Source: Malania oleifera
Taxonomy: Eukaryota > Streptophyta > Magnoliopsida > Santalales > Ximeniaceae
DNA length: 64,000 nt
Assembly: GCF_029873635.1 (NCBI RefSeq)
Contig: NC_080423.1
Span: 94,893,191-94,957,190, forward strand
Direction of reading: 5' to 3'
Part shown: positions 1 to 9,469 of the stretch, piece after piece
Layout: the number at the start of each line of letters is the position of its first letter
Position numbering within the stretch: position 1 is the first letter of the stretch
Position numbers and translations under genes: made by a program
Notes under the pieces: model-generated
The model's input: only the letters and a program-made list of their open reading frames with translations
What the model was told of the DNA's origin: nothing
The model's database searches: none

Positions 1-238
1 GTGTGGCTATCATGAGGTTTGTGTACAAAATATAATCATCATTTACAAATTAATCCACAATTATGAAATTATTCTCTTTCCCTACTCACACACATGCAAC
101 ATATTTTATTAACGAGAGTTTCCCAAGGATTGGGGTGATTACCCGCCCATACAAGTAGCACCCCTCTGCTCTGATACCTTGTGCAACCAGGTATGGCTAC
201 AACTGATACTCATCAGGAAAGTTAACTTACTCAGTAAG
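1..238 (-). mobile_element. Gypsy LTR fragment of the E1 family
   Basis: This stretch aligns along its whole length, without gaps by eye, to 37499-37736, with roughly one difference in ten bases. It is therefore a piece of the same minus-strand gypsy LTR family. It runs off the left edge and stops exactly where the E3 LTR starts (TGTAACGACC), after the bases GTAAG. The simplest reading is that this is the 3' LTR of the same E1 element whose 5' LTR lies at 37136-37907. A separate insertion of the same family cannot be excluded. Confidence 0.7.
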
Positions 239-2622
239 TGTAACGACCCAAAAATTTTTAATGATTAAGTAATTAGGAAAATAATAGTTGGAATGGATAA
301 ATAAGGAATAAAGGAGAAAAGGGAAAATTTTGTAAAATGGGAACAGTAGACCTCATCAACGAGTTTCATGTCCTCGTCGACGAGTGTTCAATTAAAAATC
401 GTCGACAAAGTTCAGTTCCTCATCGACGAGAAGATCTCGAATGGGCAAATTTCAGATTTTAAGACTCGTCAACGAATGAATCTCCTAGTCGGCGAGGTCC
501 CTTTTATGACTCGTCGACGAGGCCATGTGGCAAAATCGAGTATAAAAGGTCCAAGGAAGCTTCTTGGTGAAGGAAAAAAATTTTCCTCTGTTTGTTTCTA
601 TCTCTAGACGCCCTCTTCCGACCTATATTCAGCTCAAATCAACGATCGGAGACCGCTATGGTGTTCTAGGGAAGATTTTCTACACATCTAGCAGAGCAGT
701 TTTCTAAATTGGGTTTTTCGGAAAACGCTCCTAAGTTGAGGTAAGGGTTAGGAATCCCAGTTTTGGGGTTTAAAAGGTTTATTTAAGGTTTATAAGTTGA
801 GAAAATGTAGAAATAGTAGTTTATTTGGGGTTTATTTAATTATACTAGGATTTTTGAACTAGGGTTTGGGTGAGCGTCACAGACATCTTCTGGGGATTCC
901 TATTGGCGTAGTTCAAGAAAGTAGGTAAGGGGAAATATATATTAAATCAGATTTTTATGAATTAACTGGAAAATGAAATATGTTATGAATAAATATGTGT
1001 ATATGTATTTGTATGGGTTTAAAATGTCAACCGTTTAAATTATGTTTTCTGAGCCTAGGGCTGTTTTATTAGATATGTATGTGTGAAAATGAACTGATGA
1101 AAGTGAAAGATATTTTCAGAATAATTATGTAAGAAATGAAAAGTATATTTTTAGTATATGAATGTTAAATGTTGGTTGGCATATTTTATAGGATATATAT
1201 ATATATATATATATATGAATATTACTGCTGAATAGTGTCGCAAGAGTAAAATAGAATTTTGTGTGGAAGTATGGTATATGTATGAGATGCAGGATATACA
1301 GGAAATGAATTGAAATGAAAACATTATATGAAATATGCTGCATGTGAGTGTTAATGCAACCATGGAACCAAAAACAGCTGAAATATGTTGGGACAAACAC
1401 AAAAACAGTTGAAAGATATTGGGTAGTAGACTAGCTCATTTCTATGTGGACTAAGACAAAAACAATTAAAAGATGCTGGGACTAACACAAAAACAACTGA
1501 AAGATGCTGGATATATTATGAAATGAGAATGAGAATGAAATGGAAATGAAATATGAAATGTGAAATGTGAACAATGTGAAATGAGAAAAGTCACGTAAAG
1601 TGAAATGAAATGAAATGTAAAAGATGAAAATGTGAACAGTTGTGAAAGGTAGGATAAATGACAGATAGAATAATGTATTATGGTAGTATCATTATTTGTG
1701 CTTGTAGAACATGTTATGTTTAGGCGAGGTAAACTCTTTGCCCAAGGGCTTGCTGAGAAAGGCGAGTGCCCTAGTTAGTATCAGGTGTAGCAGTAGGCTG
1801 CATAACGTACTAGGGCACGGGGAAACTACTTGTATGGGCGGGTAGATTTCCCTATTCTTGGGAGTCTTAGTTGGTAAACTTTTGTATGAACTGTGTGAGT
1901 ACGAGATTACTTCTTCACCTGAGGGCTTACTGAGTAAGGTGAGTGCCCTGATATGCTTTAGTTGTGACCTTCGGGTTGCCTAAAGTATTAGAGTAGAGGG
2001 GTGCTACTTGTATGGGTGGGTAATCATTCTTATCTTTAGTTTTTTTTCTCGTGGGTAAAATATCTTACATGTGATTGATTAGGTTTAGAAAATCATTTCA
2101 GTAATCATGTTAAGATCTGCAAATGTTAAATATTATGTTGATTATAACCTCATGTTAGCCAAACACTATTTTAATATATTATTTCTTCCCTTAATGAGAT
2201 GAGTCTCACCCGAATACAAATTTATCTTTTTCAAGACCTCCACGAGATCGAGCTTAGAGAATTTGGAATTATTATAGCATTTTTGGTTATATAAAGGAAA
2301 AATGGTATAAAATTGATGATATTTTGGGATGTATAAAGTTTATATTTTATCATTTATGTTTTATGTTTTAAATCTTCTAAGAAATGGATGGTTGTGAATA
2401 CTGGAAGTGGTGATTATGTTTTTGGAGATATGTATATATATGGATGTAGATGGTTGAATGGATTATTATAGAATGTAGATAGAAGTAGAAAAATCTGACA
2501 TTATATTGTATGAAGATTATATTTATGTTTTCCGCTGCACAAATGATATTAGAATGTCTGTTAGTAGGTAAATGAATGGATTAGTAGCATTCCGGGCCCA
2601 CTTAGAGGGTTGGGGAGTTACA
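239..2622 (+). mobile_element. E3 gypsy (Tekay-like) 5' LTR
   Basis: This 2384-bp LTR has TGTAAC and GTTACA ends and is followed at once by a TGGTATCAGAGC primer-binding site. In order it holds a TCGTCGACGA cluster, a TATA box at 541-547, two GGTAAGGG sites (about 740 and 923), a (TA)n run near 1193-1216, long AAATG-rich low-complexity sequence, and a GAGATGAGTCTCACCC motif near 2200. The solo LTRs at 60105-62477 (+) and 48944-51357 (-) are relatives. No right-hand target duplication can be checked because the 3' part of E3 is gone. Confidence 0.85.
354..547 (+). promoter_or_regulatory. TCGTCGACGA cluster and TATA box of the E3 LTR
   Basis: Several exact or near copies of the self-complementary 10-mer TCGTCGACGA lie between about 354 and 525. 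A TATAAAA box follows at 541-547. The same layout recurs in the other gypsy LTRs of the window. A promoter role is inferred from the position of the TATA box. Confidence 0.6.
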
Positions 2623-3258
2623 TTTTGGTATCAGAGCATAGGTTTTGGGATTTTGTAGACTTAGGGATGATTTATACCAGAGTATAGGAATTATTTAGGA
2701 TAAGGATACTAGATGGATAGGTTAGGTTTTGAGAAGTATAGGATTTTGTTTTGTAGTTTAAAGGCGTCGACGATTTCCTGTGATTTTTTTGAAGTAGTCG
2801 ACGGCCTCAGAAAAGCCACGGTAAACTTTAGATGATTTCATTTTTGAGCTGTGAGACTAGTCCTTATATGGAGAACTTGGATGTATATTGGATTTAAAAT
2901 TATATATAATTGAGTTGTTGGGGTTATGATATGGAATTCTTATCTCTTTCCTGTTATATTTTCAGGATGGATCCTAGAGATGAGGACGTAGAGGCAGAAG
3001 GAAGGCATGATTCGGTGACTTTCAGTGAAGAGGAAATTGATACCTCTATGATGTTGCGGGGTATATCCCGTCAAGTTAGGGCAGAAATGAGGAAGGAGCC
3101 TAAAGAGCAGAATTGTCCCATTGTAGATCAGGGCAGTAGCATAAAAGAGTTCATGAGGTCGAACCCTTCGACTTTTAAGGGAGGGCCTGATCTAGTGACT
3201 ATAGAGAACTGGGTTTAGGAAATTGAAGAAATAATGGAAGTACTTGGCCAGAATGGGG
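2623..3258 (+). pseudogene. E3 leader and gag N-terminal fragment
   Basis: A primer-binding site for initiator tRNA-Met (TGGTATCAGAGC, about 2626-2637) opens the internal region. The gag start lies at 2967, directly after a TTTTCAGG acceptor-like site. The N-terminus (MDPRDEDVE, then MMLRGISRQVRAEMRK) closely matches the E1 gag at 6942-7076, so E3 and E1 are close kin. Only the first part of gag is left before the sequence changes to E2 on the other strand near 3258. The element is a truncated fossil that lacks pol and its 3' LTR. Confidence 0.75.
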
Positions 3259-3262
3259 TAGG
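3245..3262. other. Rearrangement junction between E3 and E2
   Basis: To the left, plus-strand gag sequence of E3 reads up to about 3258. To the right, the sequence reads as minus-strand gag zinc-knuckle sequence of E2. No LTR end or target duplication lies at the switch, so this is a deletion or rejoining point and not an insertion edge. The exact base cannot be fixed without a family alignment. Confidence 0.6.
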
Positions 3263-4276
3263 GCAGTCTTGTACCATATGCCCCGATTTACCACAGCGAT
3301 AGCACATCAGAACTGCATCTGGTGGGGTAGGACAGTCTCGCACCAAATGCCCCGGTCTACCACAACGATAGCATACTACACCACTAGCTCGGCACTCCCC
3401 CCAGTGCCTCCTACCACAAGTTTGACAAACTGGAGGACCCTGCCCTATCTGCACCTCACGTCCTCCTATCTCATGTCTCCGCCCTCTGCCAAGATTTCCT
3501 CTCCTCCACTGGCCTGGTCTATGACCCTGCTGGTAGCCGGTAGATGCAGATCTGTTCTTCTGTCCCTGCTCCTCTACATTAAGACGCTCACCAATTTCTG
3601 CCAAAGCCGCCCTGTCGACTAACTCAACAAAGTCCTGGATCCGCAGCACCACTACCTGCTTGAATATACTCCGCCTCAAGCCTCTCTCAAACTGTCTCGC
3701 CTTCCTTACCTCATCAGGAACAATATACAGAGCGAAACGAAAGAGCTCGATGAATCGTGCTACATACTGCTGGACGGACAGATGTCCCTACTTTAGACTT
3801 AGGAACTCTTTTACCTTAGCTTCCCTAACGGTAGCTGGAAAGTATTTATCAAAGAATAAGTCTTTAAACTGGTCCAATGTCATGGTTATCGGAGTCACCC
3901 TATAATGCTCCAATAGTCTCACCGCAGTCCACCACCTCTCAGCCTCTCCTGTTAGTGTATAGGTGGCAAAGAGGACCCTCTATTCCTCAGTACACTGTAG
4001 TAGAGCCAAGATCTTCTCAATCTCCTGCATCCAGTTCTCAGCGGCTATAGGATCAACTCCGCCTGAGAACGCTAGAGGATTCATCTTCGTAAACTTCTCT
4101 ATAGTGCACCCATGGCCTGCAGATGGACCACTCTTCTCACTCGAGCTTCTAGTGATCTCAGCCATAACCTGCTGAGCCACGCTACGTAATACCGCGTCAG
4201 AGTCGGTCCCAGCTGCACTTGATGGTCCTGCTCCATCACTGCCACCGGCATGTGCACTATTTCCTTCTAGATCCAT
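3259..4276 (-). pseudogene. E2 gypsy gag fragment
   Basis: On the minus strand the gag start is at 4276 ([12 protein letters not shown]), just after a TTTTCAGG acceptor-like site. The region carries the retrotransposon gag domain ([12 protein letters not shown] near its N-terminus). Toward its distal end it has CCHC zinc knuckles (CYRCGRPGHLVRDC and CYRCGKSGHMVQDC), which bind element RNA in the capsid of this family. It ends abruptly at the junction near 3258 and is broken, with several interruptions. No protease or polymerase of this element remains here. Confidence 0.75.
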
Positions 4277-4579
4277 CCTGAAAACAATAGACGCAACTCA
4301 GAAATCCTACCCTTATATTTTACCCTCCTATCCTCACCACTTATCACAACATTTCCAACTCATTTCTAATCCCCACTCCTACATTCTAGGAACACAACCC
4401 GACAATAGCTTACTATGGTTTTCCTGAAATCGTTACCTCAGGAAAATCACAAAAACTACCACGGAAGTCCTTCCTTTAGACTGTAGAACAAAACCTCAAA
4501 TCATTTCCTAAACTCTGATATTGTTTCTGCTACACTCTAAAGTCTATAGAACCTAACAACCTAGGCTCTGATACCAAAC
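4277..4579 (-). mobile_element. E2 leader and primer-binding site
   Basis: Between the gag start and the 5' LTR lies an untranslated leader of about 290 bp. It ends in CTCTGATACCA (about 4566-4576), the complement of the TGGTATCAG primer-binding site used with initiator tRNA-Met. The placement fixes both the strand of the element and the LTR edge at 4580. Confidence 0.75.
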
Positions 4580-5604
4580 TGTCACGACCTACTCATTTTT
4601 CACATAATTTTTTTTATAATAATATCATCATAAAATCAATACCATACATCTCACATTCCAGCTCAGTAGGTCACAATCCACCTGGACCCGTGGGTACCAG
4701 GGATACATCAGAACATACAACAAAAGCCTACGCAGTAGAAAATGTACAATCATTTACATACCATCATATTATACATCACAATGTACTAGAGTTACTACAA
4801 TCACTGTACTTCCATATATACATCCCAAAAATGAAATCTAGGGACAATTCCCACAAAATCATACTATCCCTACCAAAAACTTACCCTTCAAAAAGGGCAG
4901 ATAAACCACACTATGTCAGCGGGGCTTTTCCCGCTCTCCTATCTGGGACTCCTGAAAAATTTGTAAAGTTTAGGGGTGAGACACCTCTCAGTAAGGGAAA
5001 TAAACTAATACCAGTGTGTGGCAACATGAGTATTCTGTGTTCTACATATACCATACATATCATATTTAGTATTGTATATCAAATCTAGGAAAACATATGT
5101 ATATCAAAACATGGCAGAACATACTGCATTTTCATAAACACTTCTCATCTCATATAATAATAATGATAACATAAAAACATCCCTGGTAGGTTAGTTGGCT
5201 GTTGTCATGTATTACCCTCACATGACTGGGTTGTGTGGCTCGAAGGCGGGGTCTGACAATGGTTGGCTGACCACTGCCAAGTCAATAGTCTAGTCTGTAG
5301 GTCCGATGTGTCTACCCAGACTGGTCCGTACACCAGGGGCGATAACAACACACTTCTTGAAAATAACCACATCGACCATCTAATCTCACACTACTCCGTA
5401 CAGTGGCGTTAACATAGATATCATGATCACGAAGACCATAGACACATATCAACAGTACCGTGTAAGTGCTAGCCTAAACCAAGCCAACCAGGTTCTGATA
5501 TCATATAACATATACTGAAATCGTGATACATGGATAACTCATATCATTAATTATCAAACCATTCATATCATTTTTCACATATACATATATCATGAAAATC
5601 ATTA

Positions 5605-5910
5605 GCCCGTACGCTGGTATTTCACATTTTATCATAACTTAACCCGTACGCTGGCAAAACATAGCACAGCTTGTACGCTGGCAAAACATAGCACAGCCCG
5701 TACGCTAGCAAATCACATCCACATAGCAAGGCCCGTACGCCGGAAAAACATAGCACAACCTGTACGCTGGCAAATCACAGTCACATAGCATGGCTCGTAC
5801 GCTGGCAAAACATAGCACAGCCCGTACGCTGGCAAATCACATCCACATAGCACGGCCCATACGCTGGCAAAACATGTAAAAATCTCAGCCCATACGCCGG
5901 TTTTTCATCT
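5605..5910 (-). repeat. Alternating 27/36-bp tandem array in the E2 LTR
   Basis: About ten units each begin with a form of GCCCGTACGCTGGCAAA. Two unit lengths are mixed and largely alternate: short units of about 27 bp (ending ACATAGCACA) and long ones of about 35-36 bp (with TCACATCCACATAGCA). The outer units are more diverged, as expected for growth from the middle by unequal exchange. Confidence 0.8.
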
Positions 5911-6582
5911 TAAAAATCCATATCATCTACATTCCCAGAAAACAGTATTTCACAACATTTTATACTTATGCCATACAAACGGATTTTCACATATTCGATC
6001 ATACAATCATTTTCACAGTATTTTGCAAATATAGAACATATATATAAATATATATACATTTTCCGCAAATCAAATGCTAAGTATATATATAAGCATTTTC
6101 TCAAAACAAAACTAGCTTAGTTTATCCCCTTACCTGATTCCTGAAAAGCCCCTAATGAAACTACCCTGCACCCGCATGGTTCCTAACTCAACACCCTGAA
6201 AATGAAAAATTTCAGAATTAAACTTCAGTATTTCTAAGCGTATAACATTTTCTATAACTGCCACAAAGTCAAATTTGGCTTAAAAAGCCTTACCTCAACT
6301 TAGGGATGATTCCTAACGTTCCCAATCAATACCCCTGGAAACGAAAACTTCCAGTATTAAACTTTAATATTTCAATGTGTATAACACTTCTCTAAACTGT
6401 CACAACTCCAAATATTGAGTAGAAGGCCTTACCCTGGATTTGGAATGGAATCAAACTTCGTTTCCCCGACGATCCGCCTTGGCAGACTTGTAGAGAACTC
6501 CGCTAGGATCGTCGTGGTAGCTTTGGATCATCGATCCGACGACTGGTGGGGCTGGAAACGAAGAGAGAAGGGAGAGAGAGTC

Positions 6583-6584
<2 letters not shown>

Positions 6585-6649
<65 letters not shown>
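6585..6649 (+). repeat. (AG)n microsatellite
   Basis: About 32 uninterrupted AG units lie within the E2 LTR. Read on the minus strand this is a CT tract just downstream of the LTR TATA box, as in several other LTRs here. Confidence 0.95.
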
Positions 6650-6652
<3 letters not shown>

Positions 6653-6682
6653 CTTAAAAATGAAGAAATTCCTGGATTTTCC

Positions 6683-6860
6683 ATATTTATAAACAGGGGA
6701 ATTCGTTGACGAGCCCGTCCTTCGTCGACGAGTCTTTCACAAATTTCATCGACGAAATCCACCCCTCGTTGACGAAATTCAGTCGGCTAAAAAACCCTCT
6801 TGGTATTTTCTCGTCGACGAGCCCCCTGTGTTCGTCGACGAATCCCCTGTATTCGTCAAC
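6683..6860 (-). promoter_or_regulatory. TATA box and TCGTCGACGA cluster of the E2 LTR
   Basis: Read on the minus strand, about seven copies or near copies of TCGTCGACGA (about 6705-6860) precede a TATA box at 6683-6690. The layout equals that of the E3 and G1 LTRs even though the surrounding LTR sequence differs. Confidence 0.6.
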
Positions 6861-6941
6861 GAAGTCTTGCCTCCTTCTGTTTCCGATCTCCATTTCCCTC
6901 TCTTTATTATTTAAATACCATTCTAAATTCGGGTTGTTACA

Positions 6942-7262
6942 AACCTTCCTCATTTCTGCCCTGACTTGACGGGCTATACCCCTCAGCATCATGGAAGTAT
7001 CAAAGTCCTCCTCACTAGATGCCTTCGAGTCATAAGTTCCTTCTCCAGTACCTACATCCTTACCCTTAGGATCCATCTTGAAAATAGGACAGAAAAGAGT
7101 TAAGCATTCCATTATCATAACCTACTCAACACAATAATTAAACTAAAATCCAATATACGTCCAAATTCTCAACTTAAGGACCAGTCCCACAGTTTCGAAA
7201 TGAAACCATCTAAGGTTTGCCGTGGTTTTTCTGAAATCGTTGTCTACTTTAGAAAAATCATA
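6942..7262 (-). pseudogene. E1 gypsy gag start and leader
   Basis: On the minus strand the gag start is at 7076 (MDPKGKDVGTGEG, then MMLRGIARQVRAEMRK), preceded by a TTTTCAAG acceptor-like site and leader sequence. The gag is cut at 6942 by the E2 insertion. The leader is cut at 7262 by the G1 insertion and resumes at 36977, where its primer-binding site and LTR are found. The encoded N-terminus matches that of E3. This is a fragment of an old element. Confidence 0.75.
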
Positions 7263-7267
7263 GAAAG
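7263..7267. repeat. Left target-site duplication of G1 (GAAAG)
   Basis: GAAAG immediately precedes the G1 LTR start and is repeated at 36972-36976, immediately after the far end of the G1 3' LTR. This proves that the two ends, almost 30 kb apart, belong to one insertion. Confidence 0.9.
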
Positions 7268-9142
7268 TGTAAGAACCTGACCCGAGGTATGTAAATTGAA
7301 TACATGAAAAGGGTAAAAAGGTAAATTTTGCAGGCTTCATCGACGAAGCCATTGTTCTCGTCGAGAAAGGTCCTTATACTCTTCATTGCCAAAATTCAAA
7401 GCCTCGTCGACGAAAAGATACCGAATGCATTATAAAATATCAAAATAGGGTTCGTTGCCAAAGGAGCTAGTTCGTCAACGAAATGTATGGATGATTCGTC
7501 AACAAAGGCGCCATCTCGTCGACGAGGTTGGTTAGGTCAAAGGGGCTATAAATATCCTATTAATTTGCTTAGATGCTAAGAAACCTAAAACTCTCTCTCT
7601 CTAAAACCAACGAAAACTCTCCTTCTCTCTTCGATTCTTTGCTGTTCGTTGCTTGATTCGAAGATCCGACGTTACTGCGTAGATCAGAGGAGGAATCTTT
7701 TCGAGAATAGTGGATCAAAAAGCCATTTCAAGGATTTTCCAGTTTTGACCCAAAATCGAAGTAAGGGTCCAATTTCAATTTCATTTCGGAATATGTGTAG
7801 TAGTAAGAATTGTAAGGAAGTATTGTTCTGGGTTGTTTAGGTTTTGGTGTCTCGGTTCGTAGTTTTGGAGCTGTAGAGTTCGTAGTTTGGTATTCGGGAA
7901 AAGGTAAGGGGATTCTATTTATATCAGTTTATTTTTGAAATTGGGATTGGTAAACCTGTAGTTTAAGATCGTTTGTATGTTTTGGTTACTTATTTGGGAA
8001 AATCTATCCGATGAAAATGTGAAATTTTCAGGTTACATTTTCGGAAAAATTTGGGGGTTTCAGGTATCATCTCTATTTTGTTTTGAAAATTGTATGTTGT
8101 ATTAAAACAGTAGTATTGAGATGACCGTACCCATATTTGTATTAAACTGTATTCTTGAACTGAAAACGATATGATTTAATGTATACCAAATAAGTGTGGA
8201 ATGAACTGTTGTATGTAAAAATGTTCCAGGTTTTGTAAAATCAGCTAGTGGCAGCAAATTACCGTACGCTGACGGGTATAGGGATATGAGTTCCAAAATT
8301 GTTCAAGGTTTTGTACATCATCTAGTGGCGGCTAATTATCGTACACTGAATTATCTAGTGGCGGCTAATTATCATACGATAACACCATGTCTCGGCTAAT
8401 TACCGTGGGCGAGAGTGTCCGACTCTATATCTGAGGGTGTGAAATATCTTTTTTCGGTTGGTCACCAAAGGGTGTGAGGTACATCGTACTGGCAATGATA
8501 TCGCTGTAAGGCTTGGGTTATTGCAGGGTATTGGGTGCTTGAATGTGACGACACTGACCGTATGTTCGGTATCGTATGTACTGGAACGAATTTGTGGAAA
8601 ATACTGGAAATGTATTGAAATGTATTGAATTGTATCGTATTGTATTGTATTGTGTAATGTTTTACGCTGAAATGACACTTATATGCCACACACTGATATA
8701 AACTGCTTTCTTCCTTACTGAGAGGTGTCTCACCCTGAATATGCAAATATTTTTCAGGTCCTTCGGGTAGCTAAAACTAGCATCCTAGCGTCCGAAAGCG
8801 AGGGAGTCAGTTAGCTACGTTTAGTACCTGTGTAGGTACGAGTTTTGTAACTGGGTTATCAGTGTTAAGTTTTGTAGACACCTGGGGTGTGTATTGTACT
8901 TTGGGATATATATTTCCAATTATGTATAAACTCTGGTATGGTATATTGTATGTATAGAAAGAACATTTTCGCCGCGTATTTGATGATTATGGATACGTAT
9001 GTGAATGTGTATAGGGTGTACGTGAACCCAATGGGGCCAAACCCTCATTCAGTATGGTATCATGTATGTTTTAATTGATACAGAGACAAGTTAGGTTACT
9101 ATATTCACACTTGGGATCCGTCCATGGGTTTGGGGCGTGATA
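7268..9142 (+). mobile_element. G1 5' LTR
   Basis: This 1875-bp LTR begins TGTAAGAACCTGACC and ends before the primer-binding site. It holds the TCGTCGACGA cluster (7338-7530), a TATA box at 7547-7554, a CT-rich stretch, two GTAAGGG sites (about 7761 and 7904), repeats of a GCGGCTAATTA unit (about 8240-8410) and a CTGAGAGGTGTCTCACCC motif (about 8718). Confidence 0.88.
7338..7554 (+). promoter_or_regulatory. TCGTCGACGA cluster and TATA box of the G1 5' LTR
   Basis: About seven exact or near copies of TCGTCGACGA lie between 7338 and 7525, some decayed by C-to-T type changes. TATAAATA follows at 7547-7554. The same layout is seen in the 3' copy at 35250-35443. Confidence 0.6.
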
Positions 9143-9469
9143 GCTTGGTATCAGTGTTAAACCAGGTTGTTAGGTCTTGTAGGCTTGGTTAGACATATTT
9201 ATCTGTACATACCAGAGTATAGGATGTGGGAAATGGGTAGAGTATCTCAAGGGTTGTCTTGTACTAGATGGGGACTCGTTGGCAGTGTTTTGTATTTTTC
9301 CTGGAATGACGATTTCAGTAAAATCATGGCAAACCATTGATGGATTCGTGTTGGTGTGATAAGATAGACCTGGACCCGTGAGAGTAGTAGTTGACATGAT
9401 TAGTTTTCGATGATTGTGTTAACTGTGTATGATATAAGAATTCTAACCGATTCCTATCTTACTTTCAGA
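9143..9469 (+). mobile_element. G1 primer-binding site and leader
   Basis: TTGGTATCAGTG just inside the LTR (from about 9145) is a slightly decayed initiator tRNA-Met primer-binding site. The leader of about 325 bp ends in CTTACTTTCAG, an acceptor-like site one base before the gag start. Confidence 0.75.

Larger units (their letters stand above)
4580..6941 (-). mobile_element. E2 gypsy (Tekay-like) 5' LTR
   Basis: This 2362-bp LTR reads TGTCACGACC at its left end and GGTTGTTACA at its right. On the minus strand it has the TCGTCGACGA cluster, a TATA box (6683-6690), a long (CT)n run, GGTAAGG sites and, farther along, a tandem array (5605-5910). It was inserted into the gag of E1: the right flank from 6942 continues as E1 gag. 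The left target duplication was lost with the rest of the element. Confidence 0.8.

Noticed and set aside
2623-2645. tRNA gene at the TGGTATCAGAGC sites
   Set aside because: Only a 12-18 base primer-binding complement is present, not a full tRNA.
4690-5088. 132-residue plus-strand frame
   Set aside because: It runs antisense through the E2 LTR across the conserved GAGACACCTCTCAGTAAG landmark and has no recognisable domain.
5605-5910. CRISPR-like array of short repeats
   Set aside because: The units are contiguous and diverged, without unique spacers, and lie in a plant LTR.
6415-6657. Reading frame coding for an arginine-glutamate repeat
   Set aside because: It is a translation of the (AG)n microsatellite in the E2 LTR. 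The similar frames over the tracts at 51678-51932, 46877-47215 and 38994-39329 were rejected for the same reason.
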